Shown: positions 1-9,079, numbered from the stretch's first letter. The stretch is DNA of 64,000 nt from Planctomycetota bacterium (GCA_013816485.1 JACDEI010000019.1:1-64000), one strand, 5' to 3'. Notes: generated by a model from the letters alone, not told the origin. Translations and numbers: made by a program.

Positions 1-70
1 GTCCCAGGGGCGGACAGCCCTCAACATCCCAGGATTGCCGTGGTAGTTCCTGCTTCACCAGGAGCCCACC

Positions 71-1477
71 GTGAACCACCGCCCGTTCGCTCAGCCCACC
101 CGTCGCGACTTCCTGCGCGGTCTCGCGCTTGGTGCGGGGTCGCTCGCCATCGCGCCGACGCTGCTGTCGCTCACCGGCTGCTCGTCAGCCACCGCGCGCA
201 CGCGGCCGGCTGGTGAACGCCTCAACATCGGATTCGTCGGCGCGGGCGGCAAAGGCCGGGCCAACCTCGACGGCGTACTTGGCACTGGCGAGAACGTCAC
301 CGCGCTGTGCGACATCGATGATCAGCAGATGGAAAAATCCTTCGCCAAGTCGGCGGACAAACATCCGAACGCGCACAAGTACCGCGATTGGCGCGAGCTG
401 CTGGCTAAGGAGGGCGACCTCGACGCGCTGGTGATCACCACGCCCGACCACATGCACGCACCGGTGGCGATGGCGGCGATGGCCAAAGGCCTGCACATCT
501 ACTGCGAAAAACCGCTGACGCGCACGATCTGGGAAGCGCGTAAACTCGCCGCGCTGGCATCTACGCCTGGGCTCGCCACGCAGATGGGCAACCAGGGTAG
601 CGCGGCGCATGGCCTGCGCCGTGGACTCGAACTAATCAACGCGGGCATCATCGGTAACGTGCGCGAGATCCACGCGTGGAGCAATCGTCCGGTGTGGCCA
701 CAAGGTGTGGCGCGGCCGGACGGCAGCGATCAGGTGCCCGCGCACCTCTGGTGGGATGGTTTCCTCGGCGTCGCGCCGGTGCGGCCGTTCAAGGACGGGG
801 TCTATCACACCTTCAAGTGGCGCGGCTGGCATGACTTCGGTGCGGGTGCCTTTGGCGACATGGGCTGCCACACGCTCAACCTGCCGTTTCGCGCGTTCAA
901 CCTCGCCGATCCGAAGGAAGTCGAAGGCGTCGCCACCAGCGATCGTTCGCCGGAGACTTTTCCCAAGGCGTCGACCGTGCGCTTCACGTTCGCTGCCACG
1001 GGTACGCTGCCCGCACGCACGCTGTGGTGGTACGATGGTGGCACCAAACCGCCGACGGACCGGGTTCCTGACGTGCTGGCAAAACGTGGCCTGAAGGGCA
1101 GCGGCCTGCTGTTGGTGGGCGATGCCGGGATCATCTACAGTGAGGACGATTACAACGCTAAGCTGTTCATTGCGCTGAAAGGAGAAAACGAACTCATGCC
1201 GATCGAACAACATCCTGCGGCAAAAGCTCCGGCGATCATCCTGCCGCGCGCGGAGAAGGGCCACTACCAGGAATGGATGGATGCGATCCGCGGCAAGGCA
1301 CCGACGTTCTCATCGTTTGCCGTCGCAGCAAAACTGACCGAGACCTGTCTGCTGGGTGCGATCGCACAACGTTGCCCAGGCAAGACCATGACCTGGGATG
1401 CGGCAGCGATGCGCTTCACCAATGCGCCGGATGCGGATGCGCTGGTGACGCCGATCTACCGTGCCGGTTGGGCGTGA
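71..1477 (+). CDS. Tat-exported Gfo/Idh/MocA family oxidoreductase, putative lipoprotein
   Basis: This 468-residue protein belongs to the NAD(P)-dependent Gfo/Idh/MocA dehydrogenase family, which acts on sugars and related polyols. The N-terminus has a twin-arginine motif (RRDFLR, residues 11-16), a hydrophobic stretch and a lipobox-like LTGC with Cys37, so it is probably folded with its cofactor, exported by Tat and lipid-anchored. A Rossmann motif GAGGKG lies at residues 57-62 and the family EKP motif at 146-148. The GTG start at 71 is preceded by AGGAG. The substrate cannot be told from sequence. Planctomycetes typically carry many such Tat-exported paralogues. The gene stands alone; the next gene is convergent. 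Confidence 0.9.
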   Translation: MNHRPFAQPTRRDFLRGLALGAGSLAIAPTLLSLTGCSSATARTRPAGERLNIGFVGAGGKGRANLDGVLGTGENVTALCDIDDQQMEKSFAKSADKHPNAHKYRDWRELLAKEGDLDALVITTPDHMHAPVAMAAMAKGLHIYCEKPLTRTIWEARKLAALASTPGLATQMGNQGSAAHGLRRGLELINAGIIGNVREIHAWSNRPVWPQGVARPDGSDQVPAHLWWDGFLGVAPVRPFKDGVYHTFKWRGWHDFGAGAFGDMGCHTLNLPFRAFNLADPKEVEGVATSDRSPETFPKASTVRFTFAATGTLPARTLWWYDGGTKPPTDRVPDVLAKRGLKGSGLLLVGDAGIIYSEDDYNAKLFIALKGENELMPIEQHPAAKAPAIILPRAEKGHYQEWMDAIRGKAPTFSSFAVAAKLTETCLLGAIAQRCPGKTMTWDAAAMRFTNAPDADALVTPIYRAGWA

Positions 1478-1506
1478 TACCAATCGCCCCTCGACCAGAA
1501 CCATAA

Positions 1507-1533
1507 CCTCCACCCCGCTCGGCGGGGTGGAGG
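1507..1533. terminator. Stem-loop between convergent genes
   Basis: A perfect 12-bp GC-rich stem (CCTCCACCCCGC with its complement) and a 3-base loop lie between the convergent ends at 1477 and 1543. Reading on the minus strand it is followed by TTATGGTT. It probably ends transcription on one or both strands, although the T tract is weak. Confidence 0.5.
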
Positions 1534-1542
1534 CTCAACCAC

Positions 1543-1851
1543 TCACTTCGCTTCGTCGCCCTTGTCTTCCTTCTTCTTGCGCGTGCGCGCACCGTCTTCA
1601 CCCAGGGTGATCTGGTGGTCTTTTCCGTCTAATTTATACTGCAGCTGGTAGCGCACTTTCTCGCCGCCGAGTTTCTTCGCGCTGGTGATCACGCCGCCTG
1701 GAACTTCTTTGGCAAAACCATCCGTCACCGGCGCGGGCAGAGCGGTGACTTCGATCTTTTCCGCACTCTTCTCCGCGTCCTCGGCCATGGCGACCATGGG
1801 CATGGAGAGGGCGAGCATGAGGGCGAGCATGAGGGACTTAAGCAGACGCAT
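1543..1851 (-). CDS. Small secreted hypothetical protein
   Basis: The product is 102 residues. It begins with a clear Sec signal peptide (about residues 1-22, ending AMA before EDAEK) and continues as a charged mature part with a lysine-rich tail (RKKKEDKG). The ATG at 1851 was chosen over longer in-frame starts because AAGGA lies about 10 bases upstream and the signal peptide begins there. I recognise no domain. A short beta-rich core around residues 50-85 is possible. It is probably periplasmic. Function unknown. Confidence 0.7.
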   Translation of the reverse strand: MRLLKSLMLALMLALSMPMVAMAEDAEKSAEKIEVTALPAPVTDGFAKEVPGGVITSAKKLGGEKVRYQLQYKLDGKDHQITLGEDGARTRKKKEDKGDEAK

Positions 1852-2087
1852 GGTGGAATTCCTTGTGTTCCGGCAGGTGCCGGTGGTTGTCCTGTCGCAT
1901 GACCACACCACCGCGGTGCAGACCAGAGGCAGGAGCTGCGAGGAATAACCACGCGTGTTTCGCCTGCAAGAGGGCGTTGATCGGGCGTCCAGGCCTGTGA
2001 TGCGGTGCTCCCCGCGCACCAGGTCGTCAACCGGCCGCGATCCGCCCACCACCCCACCGCTGCGGATTCCCCGCGCGGTATCGCGAT

Positions 2088-2123
2088 AAAAAACGATCCC
2101 TGCGTGGCAACCACGCAGGGATC
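2088..2123 (-). terminator. Rho-independent terminator of the pilin gene
   Basis: A perfect 13-bp stem (GATCCCTGCGTGG and its complement, loop of three) is followed on the minus strand by G and six T residues. It lies 36 bases after the stop of the pilin-like gene and is the best intrinsic terminator in the window. Confidence 0.9.
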
Positions 2124-2158
2124 GGGGATACTGGCAGGTTTAGACTGCGCGGATCAGA

Positions 2159-2896
2159 TCACTTCTTGTGCACAGCCCACGGGCCGGTGGTGCCAGCCGG
2201 GGTGTTGCCCGACGGCGCGTTGAACGGCGAGGCACCCGGAGTCAGCGTGCCAGCGACGTTCGCGCCGAAGGCAGACTCCGCGGCGTCAGTGACCAAGCAT
2301 TCCGGATTCGAAGCTGCGGCCGGGGTGCCGTACACGGTACCACCAGCATTGATGGCGAAACGACGACGACCGATCGAGTCGGCACTGTCGCTGGGCGTGG
2401 CAGTGGCGGCAAAGCCCGTCTCATTCGCGCCGACCATGGTGAAGATGTAGTTGTTGATATTCGGACCTAAGCCATTGCCGCCGAGTGGTGCGCCATAGAC
2501 CGCGCCGCCTGGGACAGGCAGAGCCGCCCAGGTCGGAGGCAGAAGGGTCAATGTTACGAGAGAAGCACCTGCTCCGTCAGCGTCACCGCCAGCAAGCTGG
2601 TCGAAGACACCGGCGAAGTCGCCGATGCCGTTGCCGGGGATGGCCGAACCAGGGACGGCAGTCGCGCCGTTGCTGGCATCGCCGTAGGTGGTACCAGCGA
2701 GAGTCACGTCATCGCAGTAGTTGCCGCCCTGGAACTGCGCCTGGGCCGGGTGCAAACCCGACTTCAGCGAGGTGGCCGCAGCCGACTCGTTGGAGGTGAT
2801 GCGGGATTCGAGGAGGTTGGGAATCGCGATGGCCGCGATAATCGCGATGATCGCGATAACGATCATCAGCTCGATGAGGGTGAAGCCTTTACGCAT
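2159..2896 (-). CDS. Type IV pilin-like / PulG-type protein
   Basis: This 245-residue protein opens with a class III prepilin signal: a short basic leader, cleavage site G/FTLIE at residues 4-5, then a long isoleucine-rich helix (about residues 7-28). The rest is glycine-, alanine- and threonine-rich with few charges and two cysteines (in YCDD and PECLV), consistent with a pilin globular domain. The start has a strong Shine-Dalgarno sequence, AAGGAG, 8 bases upstream. Monocistronic, with its own terminator. It could be a major pilin or a type II secretion pseudopilin; no assembly genes lie nearby to decide. Confidence 0.85.
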   Translation of the reverse strand: MRKGFTLIELMIVIAIIAIIAAIAIPNLLESRITSNESAAATSLKSGLHPAQAQFQGGNYCDDVTLAGTTYGDASNGATAVPGSAIPGNGIGDFAGVFDQLAGGDADGAGASLVTLTLLPPTWAALPVPGGAVYGAPLGGNGLGPNINNYIFTMVGANETGFAATATPSDSADSIGRRRFAINAGGTVYGTPAAASNPECLVTDAAESAFGANVAGTLTPGASPFNAPSGNTPAGTTGPWAVHKK

Positions 2897-3151
2897 AGGA
2901 AACTCCTTAGGTTTGGGTGAGGCGTTGTGGGTGCGGTGGATGGTACCGCACGATCAATCACAGTGCGTCGGTCGTGCCAGAGCCGGGCTCAGCCATCGAT
3001 CATTTCATTGTGCGTCTGTGATTTGCTTTATCGTGTCGATTTGGCTTCCTCCTGGCCCCTTTTACGAGGCTCTATCCCGAGGCCCACATTGTCAGTGACG
3101 CTTTTGGTCACCGTTTGGCTGACAGCAACCGGCAACGCCCGCCAGAGGGTC

Positions 3152-4345
3152 CTACTCCCCCGTCTCCCGCCGCAGCCGATCGAATGCCTCCACGGTCAGC
3201 CAGCTCGGACGGCGGATGCCGTCGTCGCTCGGCGTGCGGCCGAGCTTGGACAACTGTTCCTCGCTCAACGTGCGCGGTGTCAGGCCGCCATCTGCCTTCA
3301 GTTGAGTCCACAGCTCCGCCAGCGTGCGTGGAAACGGCGCTTCGATGCGCACGGTGCGTTTCTCCACTGGATGGGCGAACTCCATGAGGGCGGCATGCAG
3401 GGCCTGGCCGGTGAGTTCATGGCAGGCTGCGCCGTAGACCCAATCACCGACCAGGGGGCAATCGTGGTGGGCGGCATGCACGCGGATCTGGTGCTGACGG
3501 CCGGTGTGGAGCAGCAGACGCAGCAGAGAAAACCGTCCGATGTCCGATGTCCGATGTCCGATGTCGTGATCGACATCCCGCGTGTGCGCCGATGAGGTCG
3601 CATCGGACATCGGACATCGGACATCGGACCGCTCCATGACGAAGTATTCCGTATGGCATTCCTGCCCATCAGCACGAACCACGCGCTGAATGCTTTCTGG
3701 TGGACCTTCGCCGATGGGATCACGCCAGTCACCGTGATCGTCGGTTGGCGCGCCGTGGCAGATCGCGCGGTATTCCTTATCCAGGTCACGCGCCTCCATC
3801 GCCTGCGACACGGTGGCGTGTGCGGCGACATCGAGCGACAGCAGCACGATGCCCGAGGTGTCGCGGTCGATGCGGTTGATCAGGCGCACCTGCTGCGGAT
3901 CGCCACTCTGCGCTTCGAACCAGTCCTGCACCTGGTTCAGCAAGGTGCCGGTCATGGTCTTGCCCGCTTGGTGCGCGAGCTGGCCGGGTGGTTTGTTCGC
4001 CGCCAGCAGCCAACGGTCGCGGTAGAGGATCTCCAGCGCCTGCGGGTAGCCGCGATCCTCATCGCGCTCGGGCAACGGCGCCATGAGCACGATGCGCTGT
4101 CCGGCACGGATCGGCGGCCGCCCGCTGCTGGCCACGCCGTCGATGGTCGCCGCACCACGTTCGACCCAGCGTTGGATCATCGCCCGGCTGATGGTCGGCA
4201 TCAGCGCGGCGAGGTACTTGTCGAGCCGCCAACCTTTGCCGTGTACGCGCCCGACGGTGAATTTCAGGACGCGGTGCGTGCCGGTGAGCAGACGCTCGAC
4301 CGGCACCTCGTTGCGGATGGCTTCTGAATCGGCTTCGTCAACCAT
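3152..4345 (-). CDS. RluA-family 23S rRNA pseudouridine synthase with in-frame repeat insertion
   Basis: The product isomerises uridine to pseudouridine in RNA. Residues about 38-90 form an S4-like RNA-binding domain. The catalytic motif NRIDRDTSG has its aspartate at residue 160, in place of the usual RLDxxTSG. The conserved TGRQHQIRVH strand is at 281-290. Between the strand ending at about residue 239 and the one starting at about 272 there are about 32 extra residues encoded by an inverted heptamer array (3535-3629) that keeps the frame. At 397 residues it is longer than typical RluA/RluD proteins, mainly through this insertion and a C-terminal extension. There is no Shine-Dalgarno sequence; another repeat arm begins 16 bases upstream. 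The site modified is not predictable. Confidence 0.88.
   Translation of the reverse strand: MVDEADSEAIRNEVPVERLLTGTHRVLKFTVGRVHGKGWRLDKYLAALMPTISRAMIQRWVERGAATIDGVASSGRPPIRAGQRIVLMAPLPERDEDRGYPQALEILYRDRWLLAANKPPGQLAHQAGKTMTGTLLNQVQDWFEAQSGDPQQVRLINRIDRDTSGIVLLSLDVAAHATVSQAMEARDLDKEYRAICHGAPTDDHGDWRDPIGEGPPESIQRVVRADGQECHTEYFVMERSDVRCPMSDATSSAHTRDVDHDIGHRTSDIGRFSLLRLLLHTGRQHQIRVHAAHHDCPLVGDWVYGAACHELTGQALHAALMEFAHPVEKRTVRIEAPFPRTLAELWTQLKADGGLTPRTLSEEQLSKLGRTPSDDGIRRPSWLTVEAFDRLRRETGE
3535..3629. repeat. Inverted heptamer array 1 (GTCCGAT x4 / ATCGGAC x4), inside a coding sequence
   Basis: Four perfect GTCCGAT units (3535-3562) face four perfect ATCGGAC units (3602-3629) across a 39-base spacer that itself holds GATGTCG/CGACATC. 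The arms can pair over at least 28 bp. The element lies within the RluA-type gene and is read through in frame as about 32 residues. Confidence 0.95.
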
Positions 4346-4361
4346 GGCGCTACACTCGTCC

Positions 4362-4815
4362 GTGCGGAGTGCGGAGTGCGGAGTGCGGAGCTTTTTGGTT
4401 CTTCGTCGTTTGTGGTGGAAACGTTCTCCGAGCGCAAGGATTACCCGCTTTTGCGTCCCCGCGGGACGCCATGGAAATAGCCCGGCACTTCAGTGCCGGG
4501 AACGACGTCAGTGATGACAAAAGTCCCGGAGGGACGGCTGAAGCGCGGGACCTTTCGGCCGTACCGCCGGGACTTGGTCGAATCATCCGCTGGTCCCGGC
4601 ACTGAAGTGCCGGGCTATTTCCAGGCTGCCCCTGCGGGGCGCAGACTACATGCGACTCAAAAACGTGAGAACTTTCGCAGAACGTTTCCACCACGAACGA
4701 CGAGGAATCAGTTTTTTGGACGCGGTGTTTCATGGTAGTCATCTCGTCATCCTGGTGCGTCGCTCTGCTTCGGGATAACTCACGTACAAGAAACTCCGCA
4801 CTCCGCACCTCGCAC
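4362..4815. repeat. Three-shell nested palindromic element with outer heptamer arms (array 2)
   Basis: The outer shell is GTGCGGA x4 (4362-4389) opposite TCCGCAC x2 plus one degenerate unit (4795-4815). A second shell pairs 4398-4427 with 4679-4708 (27 of 30 positions). An inner shell pairs about 4455-4501 with 4594-4646, including two copies of the palindrome CCCGGCACT..AGTGCCGGG and flanking AAATAG/CTATTT. The central region carries further GTCCCGG/CCGGGAC pairs. It fills the stretch of about 490 bases between the RluA-type gene and the DAHP synthase gene, and I see no credible gene inside it. Confidence 0.9.
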
Positions 4816-4837
4816 ACGTGCGCAGCACGTAGCGAGG

Positions 4838-5902
4838 TCAGCTACGACGAACCCGCCGATGCCTGACCGCTTCAGCGAGCCTGTGTACTACCGGCACGGT
4901 CTCATCCCAGCCCAGGCACGCATCAGTGATGCTCTGCCCGTAGGTCAGCGGACAGCCGGGTTTGAGATCCTGTCGTCCACCGACCAGATGGCTTTCGAGC
5001 ATCACTCCGAACACCGCGGCCGAGCCGCCGGCGATCTGCTTGGCCACATCGGTGGCGACCTCGGGCTGCTTCTTGTAGTCCTTGCTGCTGTTGCCGTGGG
5101 AACAGTCGATCATCACGCGCGCCGGCAGACCGTGACGCACCAGCGCGTCGACGGTCTTGGTCACATGTTCTGCGCTGTAATTCGGACCGCCGTTGGCGCC
5201 GCGCAGGATGACGTGGCAATCGGGATTGCCGCGGGTCGCGACGATCGCGGCCAGGCCTTCCTTGGTCACGGAAAGAAAATGATGCGCATTGGCCGCCGCG
5301 CGGATGGCGTCGAAGGCGATTTGCAGGTTGCCATCGGTGCCGTTCTTGAAGCCGACGGGAACCGACAATCCCGATGCCAGCTCACGGTGCACCTGCGATT
5401 CGGTGGTGCGCGCGCCAATGGCGCCCCAGCTTACCAGGTCGGCGAAGAACTGCGGCGTGATCGGGTCAAGGAACTCGCAACCCGAGGGCACGCCCATCTC
5501 GGCGAGGTCGCGCAGCAGACGACGGCCTTTGCGCAGACCTTCGTTGATGGCGAACGAACCATCCAGGTGCGGATCGTTGATCAGCCCCTTCCAGCCAACC
5601 GTGGTGCGCGGTTTTTCGAAGTACACGCGCATGACGATGTAGAGGTCCTTGTCGACCTCCTGCGCCAGGACCTTGAGCTTCCCCGCGTATTCCTCAGCCG
5701 CCTCTAGGTCGTGGACCGAGCACGGACCCATCACCACCACCAGACGATCGTCCTCACCACGCAGGATGCGCGTCACCGCCTGGCGCGCGAGCGCGACGAT
5801 GGTCGACGCACGTTCGCTGACCGGCAGTTCCTCCATCAGGATCGCGGGCGGCAACAGCGGCTTGAGCTTATCGATTCGAACGTCATCGGTCTGGTAGCGC
5901 AT
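4838..5902 (-). CDS. aroG: 3-deoxy-7-phosphoheptulonate synthase (DAHP synthase, class I)
   Basis: The enzyme condenses phosphoenolpyruvate with erythrose 4-phosphate, the first step of the shikimate pathway. The 354-residue length matches the AroF/AroG/AroH class. Signature segments are present: GPCSVHD (residues about 59-65), KPRTTVGWKG, GARTTESQ and DCSHGNSSKD, which contribute phosphate, metal and substrate ligands. The feedback isotype (Phe, Tyr or Trp) cannot be assigned from sequence alone. The ATG at 5902 has only a weak GGAA upstream. It stands alone, divergent from the helicase gene across a repeat array. Confidence 0.95.
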   Translation of the reverse strand: MRYQTDDVRIDKLKPLLPPAILMEELPVSERASTIVALARQAVTRILRGEDDRLVVVMGPCSVHDLEAAEEYAGKLKVLAQEVDKDLYIVMRVYFEKPRTTVGWKGLINDPHLDGSFAINEGLRKGRRLLRDLAEMGVPSGCEFLDPITPQFFADLVSWGAIGARTTESQVHRELASGLSVPVGFKNGTDGNLQIAFDAIRAAANAHHFLSVTKEGLAAIVATRGNPDCHVILRGANGGPNYSAEHVTKTVDALVRHGLPARVMIDCSHGNSSKDYKKQPEVATDVAKQIAGGSAAVFGVMLESHLVGGRQDLKPGCPLTYGQSITDACLGWDETVPVVHRLAEAVRHRRVRRS

Positions 5903-5935
5903 TTTTTCCGTTCCGGGGCGCAGACGTTGGGGCGG

Positions 5936-6057
5936 GTTTGCCCGGTGCCAAGGGCAAACGTCCGAGAGGTACGAATCGTCCGAAGGCTACGAATGGTCCG
6001 ACTGCCTTCGCCTTTTGACTCCTCGGACCATTCGGACCATTCGTACCTTTCGGACCC
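5936..6057. repeat. Inverted nonamer array 3 between divergent genes
   Basis: A hairpin (GTTTGCCC 5936-5943, GGGCAAAC 5952-5959) is followed by five degenerate 9-base units of the type NGGTMCGAA (5958-6002). Four inverted units TTCGGACCA or TTCGTACCT (6022-6057) face them across about 20 bases. The array occupies most of the 200-bp divergent promoter region of aroG and hrpB. Confidence 0.85.
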
Positions 6058-6102
6058 GCTCCTCCCTAGCCAGATGCCGCAACTACGGAACCATCCGCGC
6101 CC

Positions 6103-8703
6103 GTGCTGACGCTGCCCATCGATGAGATCCTGCCGGCGGTCGACGACGCCATTCGCGTCCGTCACCGCCTGGTGCTGACCGCACCGCCAGGCTCGGGCAA
6201 GAGCACCCGCGTGCCGCCGCGTCTGCTCGACGTGGTGCAGGGGCAGATCCTGCTGCTGCAGCCGCGCCGCGTGGCTGCGCGTAGTCTGGCCACGCGCATC
6301 GCGGCCGAACGTGGATGGGCGCTTGGTCAGCAGGTCGGCTACCGGGTGCGCTTCGAGAAGGTCGGCTCCCCCGACACGCGTTTGTGGGTGATGACTGAAG
6401 GCACGCTCACCCGCCGGTTGCAGGACGATCCATATCTGGAGGGCGTCGGCTGCGTCATCCTCGACGAGTTCCATGAACGTAGCCTGCATACCGACCTCGC
6501 CTTGGCGTGGTTGGCGGAACTGCAACGCACGGTGCGCGACGACCTCGTCATCGTGGTGATGTCGGCGACCATGGATCCCGTGCCGGTGGCACGTTTCCTG
6601 GGCGACGCGGCTGGGGACGCACCGGTGCTCGATGCTCCTGGGCGACCCTATCCGGTGACGCTGCGTTTCTGGCAGAAGGAACCCGACGCCTGGCTCGACC
6701 AACGCGTGGCGATGGCGGTGGCCGAAGCGCTGGAGGGCAGCGACAGTGGTGATGTGTTGGTGTTCCTGCCCGGCGTCGGCGAGATCCGTTCCGCGCACGC
6801 CGCGCTTGATGGCCGGGTCGATGCCGACGTGCTGCCGCTGCATGGTCAACTGCCACCGGAGGAGCAGGACCGCGCGCTGAGGCCCGGTGAACGGCGGCGC
6901 GTGATCCTTTCGACCAACGTCGCGGAAACGTCACTGACGATTCCTGGTGTGCGCACGGTGATCGACAGCGGCATGGCCCGCGTGAACCGCTTCAACGCTG
7001 ATTCCGGTCTTGATGAACTGGTGTTGGAGCCGATCAGCAAAGCGAGCGCGGATCAGCGCGCCGGGCGTGCAGGCCGTACCGCGCCTGGGCGCTGCTGGCG
7101 GCTGTGGTCGCCGACCGCCGACAACCGTCGTCCGGCGCAGACCGATCCGGAGATCGCCCGCGTCGACCTGGCGCCGACCGCGTTGCTGCTGAAAAGCTGG
7201 CAAGGCGAGGATCCACGGAAGTTCCCGTGGTTCCAGCCACCCGCAGCCGATCGCCTGCAAGCGGCGGAGGATCTGCTCGCCATGCTCGGTGCGAGCGTGG
7301 CTCCGTTCGGCGCGCTGACACCACGCGGTAAACAGATCGCCCGGCTGCCGGCACATCCGCGTCTGGCGCGTCTGCTGCTCGATGCGGCGGACGCCGGAGA
7401 TCCACGTCTGGGCTGCACGCTCGCCGCGTTGGTGGGCGAACGCGACATCCGGCTGCAACGCCAGGGCTCACGCCGCGACGCACCGATTGCCGATCCGTCG
7501 CCGACCGATGCGCTCGATCGGCTCGATGCCTTGGCGGAAGCCGAAGCGCGCGGATTCCGCGGCGATTTGCGGACGCAGGGCATCGATGCGAATGCCGCAC
7601 GTGAAGCCGCGCGCGTACGCGAAGAACTGCTGCGCGCGTTGCCGAAGGACCTGCGCGGAGCAGAGCGCAGCACGCTGCGCCCCGCCGCCGATCCTGACCA
7701 CGTCATCCGCCTGTTGCTCGCTGCTTATCCCGACCGTGTCGGTCGCCGCGCGGCGCCGGATCAGAACCGCGGTATGCTGGTCGGCGGCGTCGCCGTGGAG
7801 CTCGATCGCGCCAGCGGCCTGGCGACCAAACCCGGCACGCTTCGTCCTGAGCTGTTCCTCGCCTACCAGGTCCAAGGTCTGTCGGGCCGCACGAGTGGCC
7901 AGACGACGCTGGTGCGCCAGGCCGCGGAACTCGACGAGACCATCATCACCGCGGTGTTCCCAGGCAGCATCGCCCGCCGCGAACTGCTGACCTGGAACAG
8001 TCAACGCCAGCAGATCGACGCACTGATCGGCTGGTACTACCGCGACCTCTGCCTGCGCATGGCCAAGGACGGCTCACAGCCGGATCCCGCCGCGGTGTCG
8101 CGCGCATTGGCGGAACACCTGGTGCCCGAAGCCAACACGCTGTTCACCGAGGACGAGGCCGCCGGCAGTTGGTTGCACCGCTACCGCTGGCTCGCGCTCG
8201 CCTGCCCTGACCTGAAACTACCGCCGATCACCGACGACGACCTGCGGGTCATCGTCAGCGACCTCTGCGCCGGTTGCCGTTCGCGCGCCGAGGTCGCCGC
8301 CAAACCCAAGCTGCCGTGGTTGATCGGTCGGCTCGACTTCCACCTCGCGCAACGGATCGACGCGATGGCACCCAGCCATCTCCAGGTCGCCACCGGCAAC
8401 CACATCCGCCTGGATTACAGCGAGGCCAACGCCACCCGTGGGCCGGCGCTGGCCGTGCGGTTGCAGGAACTCTTCGGCACGCCAGAGACCCCCCGCATCG
8501 CCGAGGGCCGCATCCCGGTGCTGCTGCATCTGCTCGGCCCCAACTATCGGGCAGAGCAGATCACCACCGACCTCGCGAGCTTCTGGACCAACACCTATCC
8601 GCAGGTGCGCAAGGATCTGCGTTCGCGCTATCCGAAACATTCGTGGCCCGACGATCCGCTGACCGCACCGGCGGTGGCCAAAGGACGTCCGCGGCAGCAG
8701 TGA
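6103..8703 (+). CDS. hrpB: ATP-dependent helicase HrpB
   Basis: This 866-residue DEAH-box-type helicase has Walker A GSGKST (residues 30-35), motif II DEFH (121-124; the DEFHER form is typical of HrpB), SAT (154-156), and motif VI in QRAGRAGRTAPGRCW. The C-terminus carries the HrpB-specific domain (PRIAEGRIPVLLHL, then LASFWTNTYPQVRKDL). HrpB proteins are usually 800-850 residues. The cellular role of HrpB is poorly defined; RNA remodelling is assumed. The start is GTG at 6103 with no clear Shine-Dalgarno sequence. Monocistronic. Confidence 0.95.
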   Translation: MLTLPIDEILPAVDDAIRVRHRLVLTAPPGSGKSTRVPPRLLDVVQGQILLLQPRRVAARSLATRIAAERGWALGQQVGYRVRFEKVGSPDTRLWVMTEGTLTRRLQDDPYLEGVGCVILDEFHERSLHTDLALAWLAELQRTVRDDLVIVVMSATMDPVPVARFLGDAAGDAPVLDAPGRPYPVTLRFWQKEPDAWLDQRVAMAVAEALEGSDSGDVLVFLPGVGEIRSAHAALDGRVDADVLPLHGQLPPEEQDRALRPGERRRVILSTNVAETSLTIPGVRTVIDSGMARVNRFNADSGLDELVLEPISKASADQRAGRAGRTAPGRCWRLWSPTADNRRPAQTDPEIARVDLAPTALLLKSWQGEDPRKFPWFQPPAADRLQAAEDLLAMLGASVAPFGALTPRGKQIARLPAHPRLARLLLDAADAGDPRLGCTLAALVGERDIRLQRQGSRRDAPIADPSPTDALDRLDALAEAEARGFRGDLRTQGIDANAAREAARVREELLRALPKDLRGAERSTLRPAADPDHVIRLLLAAYPDRVGRRAAPDQNRGMLVGGVAVELDRASGLATKPGTLRPELFLAYQVQGLSGRTSGQTTLVRQAAELDETIITAVFPGSIARRELLTWNSQRQQIDALIGWYYRDLCLRMAKDGSQPDPAAVSRALAEHLVPEANTLFTEDEAAGSWLHRYRWLALACPDLKLPPITDDDLRVIVSDLCAGCRSRAEVAAKPKLPWLIGRLDFHLAQRIDAMAPSHLQVATGNHIRLDYSEANATRGPALAVRLQELFGTPETPRIAEGRIPVLLHLLGPNYRAEQITTDLASFWTNTYPQVRKDLRSRYPKHSWPDDPLTAPAVAKGRPRQQ

Positions 8704-8723
8704 CCACCGTCGGTCAGTCAATA

Positions 8724-8878
8724 AGAAGCTGTCTTGAAAGACCGAAATTCACATGGAGGACCGGAGAACCGGCGAGAGGCGAGAAACGAAGTGTCGGTGA
8801 ACATCCGAGGTTCCTCAGCTCTGTCTTCCTCTGGCCCTCCGGTCCTCCATGTCGGCCCTGCCTTTCAAGACCGCTTCT
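8724..8878. repeat. Inverted array 4 (octamer-like units, about 50-bp imperfect arms)
   Basis: The left arm from 8724 (AGAAGC, then GTCTTGAAAG, then ACATGGAGGACCGGAG near 8751-8766) matches the reverse complement of the right arm at 8833-8878. Within the arms, 8-base units such as TGGAGGAC/CGGAGAAC and GCCCTCCG/GTCCTCCA recur. It lies just downstream of hrpB in a gene-free stretch (8704-9145). Confidence 0.75.
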
Positions 8879-9079
8879 ATGGCCGCGCCACGGCGCAGCC
8901 GGGGCCGTGAGCGTAGCGAACCGTCGCCGCAGGCGACGAGCTGCCGGACGAGGTGCGCGAAACGCGCGCCCGAGCGCGCCACAACGTTCGGCGTGCGCGC
9001 GATGGGGGGAGTGAGGCGACCGCAGGGAGCCGAACGATGTGGGGGGAATGGCGTCCGCCACTCCCCCCATGGTTAACGC
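8879..9079. repeat. GC-rich multi-hairpin intergenic region
   Basis: The rest of the 440-base gap after hrpB is a string of short inverted repeats, for example CGTCGCC-GCA-GGCGACG near 8922-8940 and GATGGGGGGAGTG (9000-9012) opposite CACTCCCCCCAT (9059-9070). No coding sequence is credible here. It may be a repeat cluster or a structured RNA; sequence alone does not decide. Confidence 0.5.
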
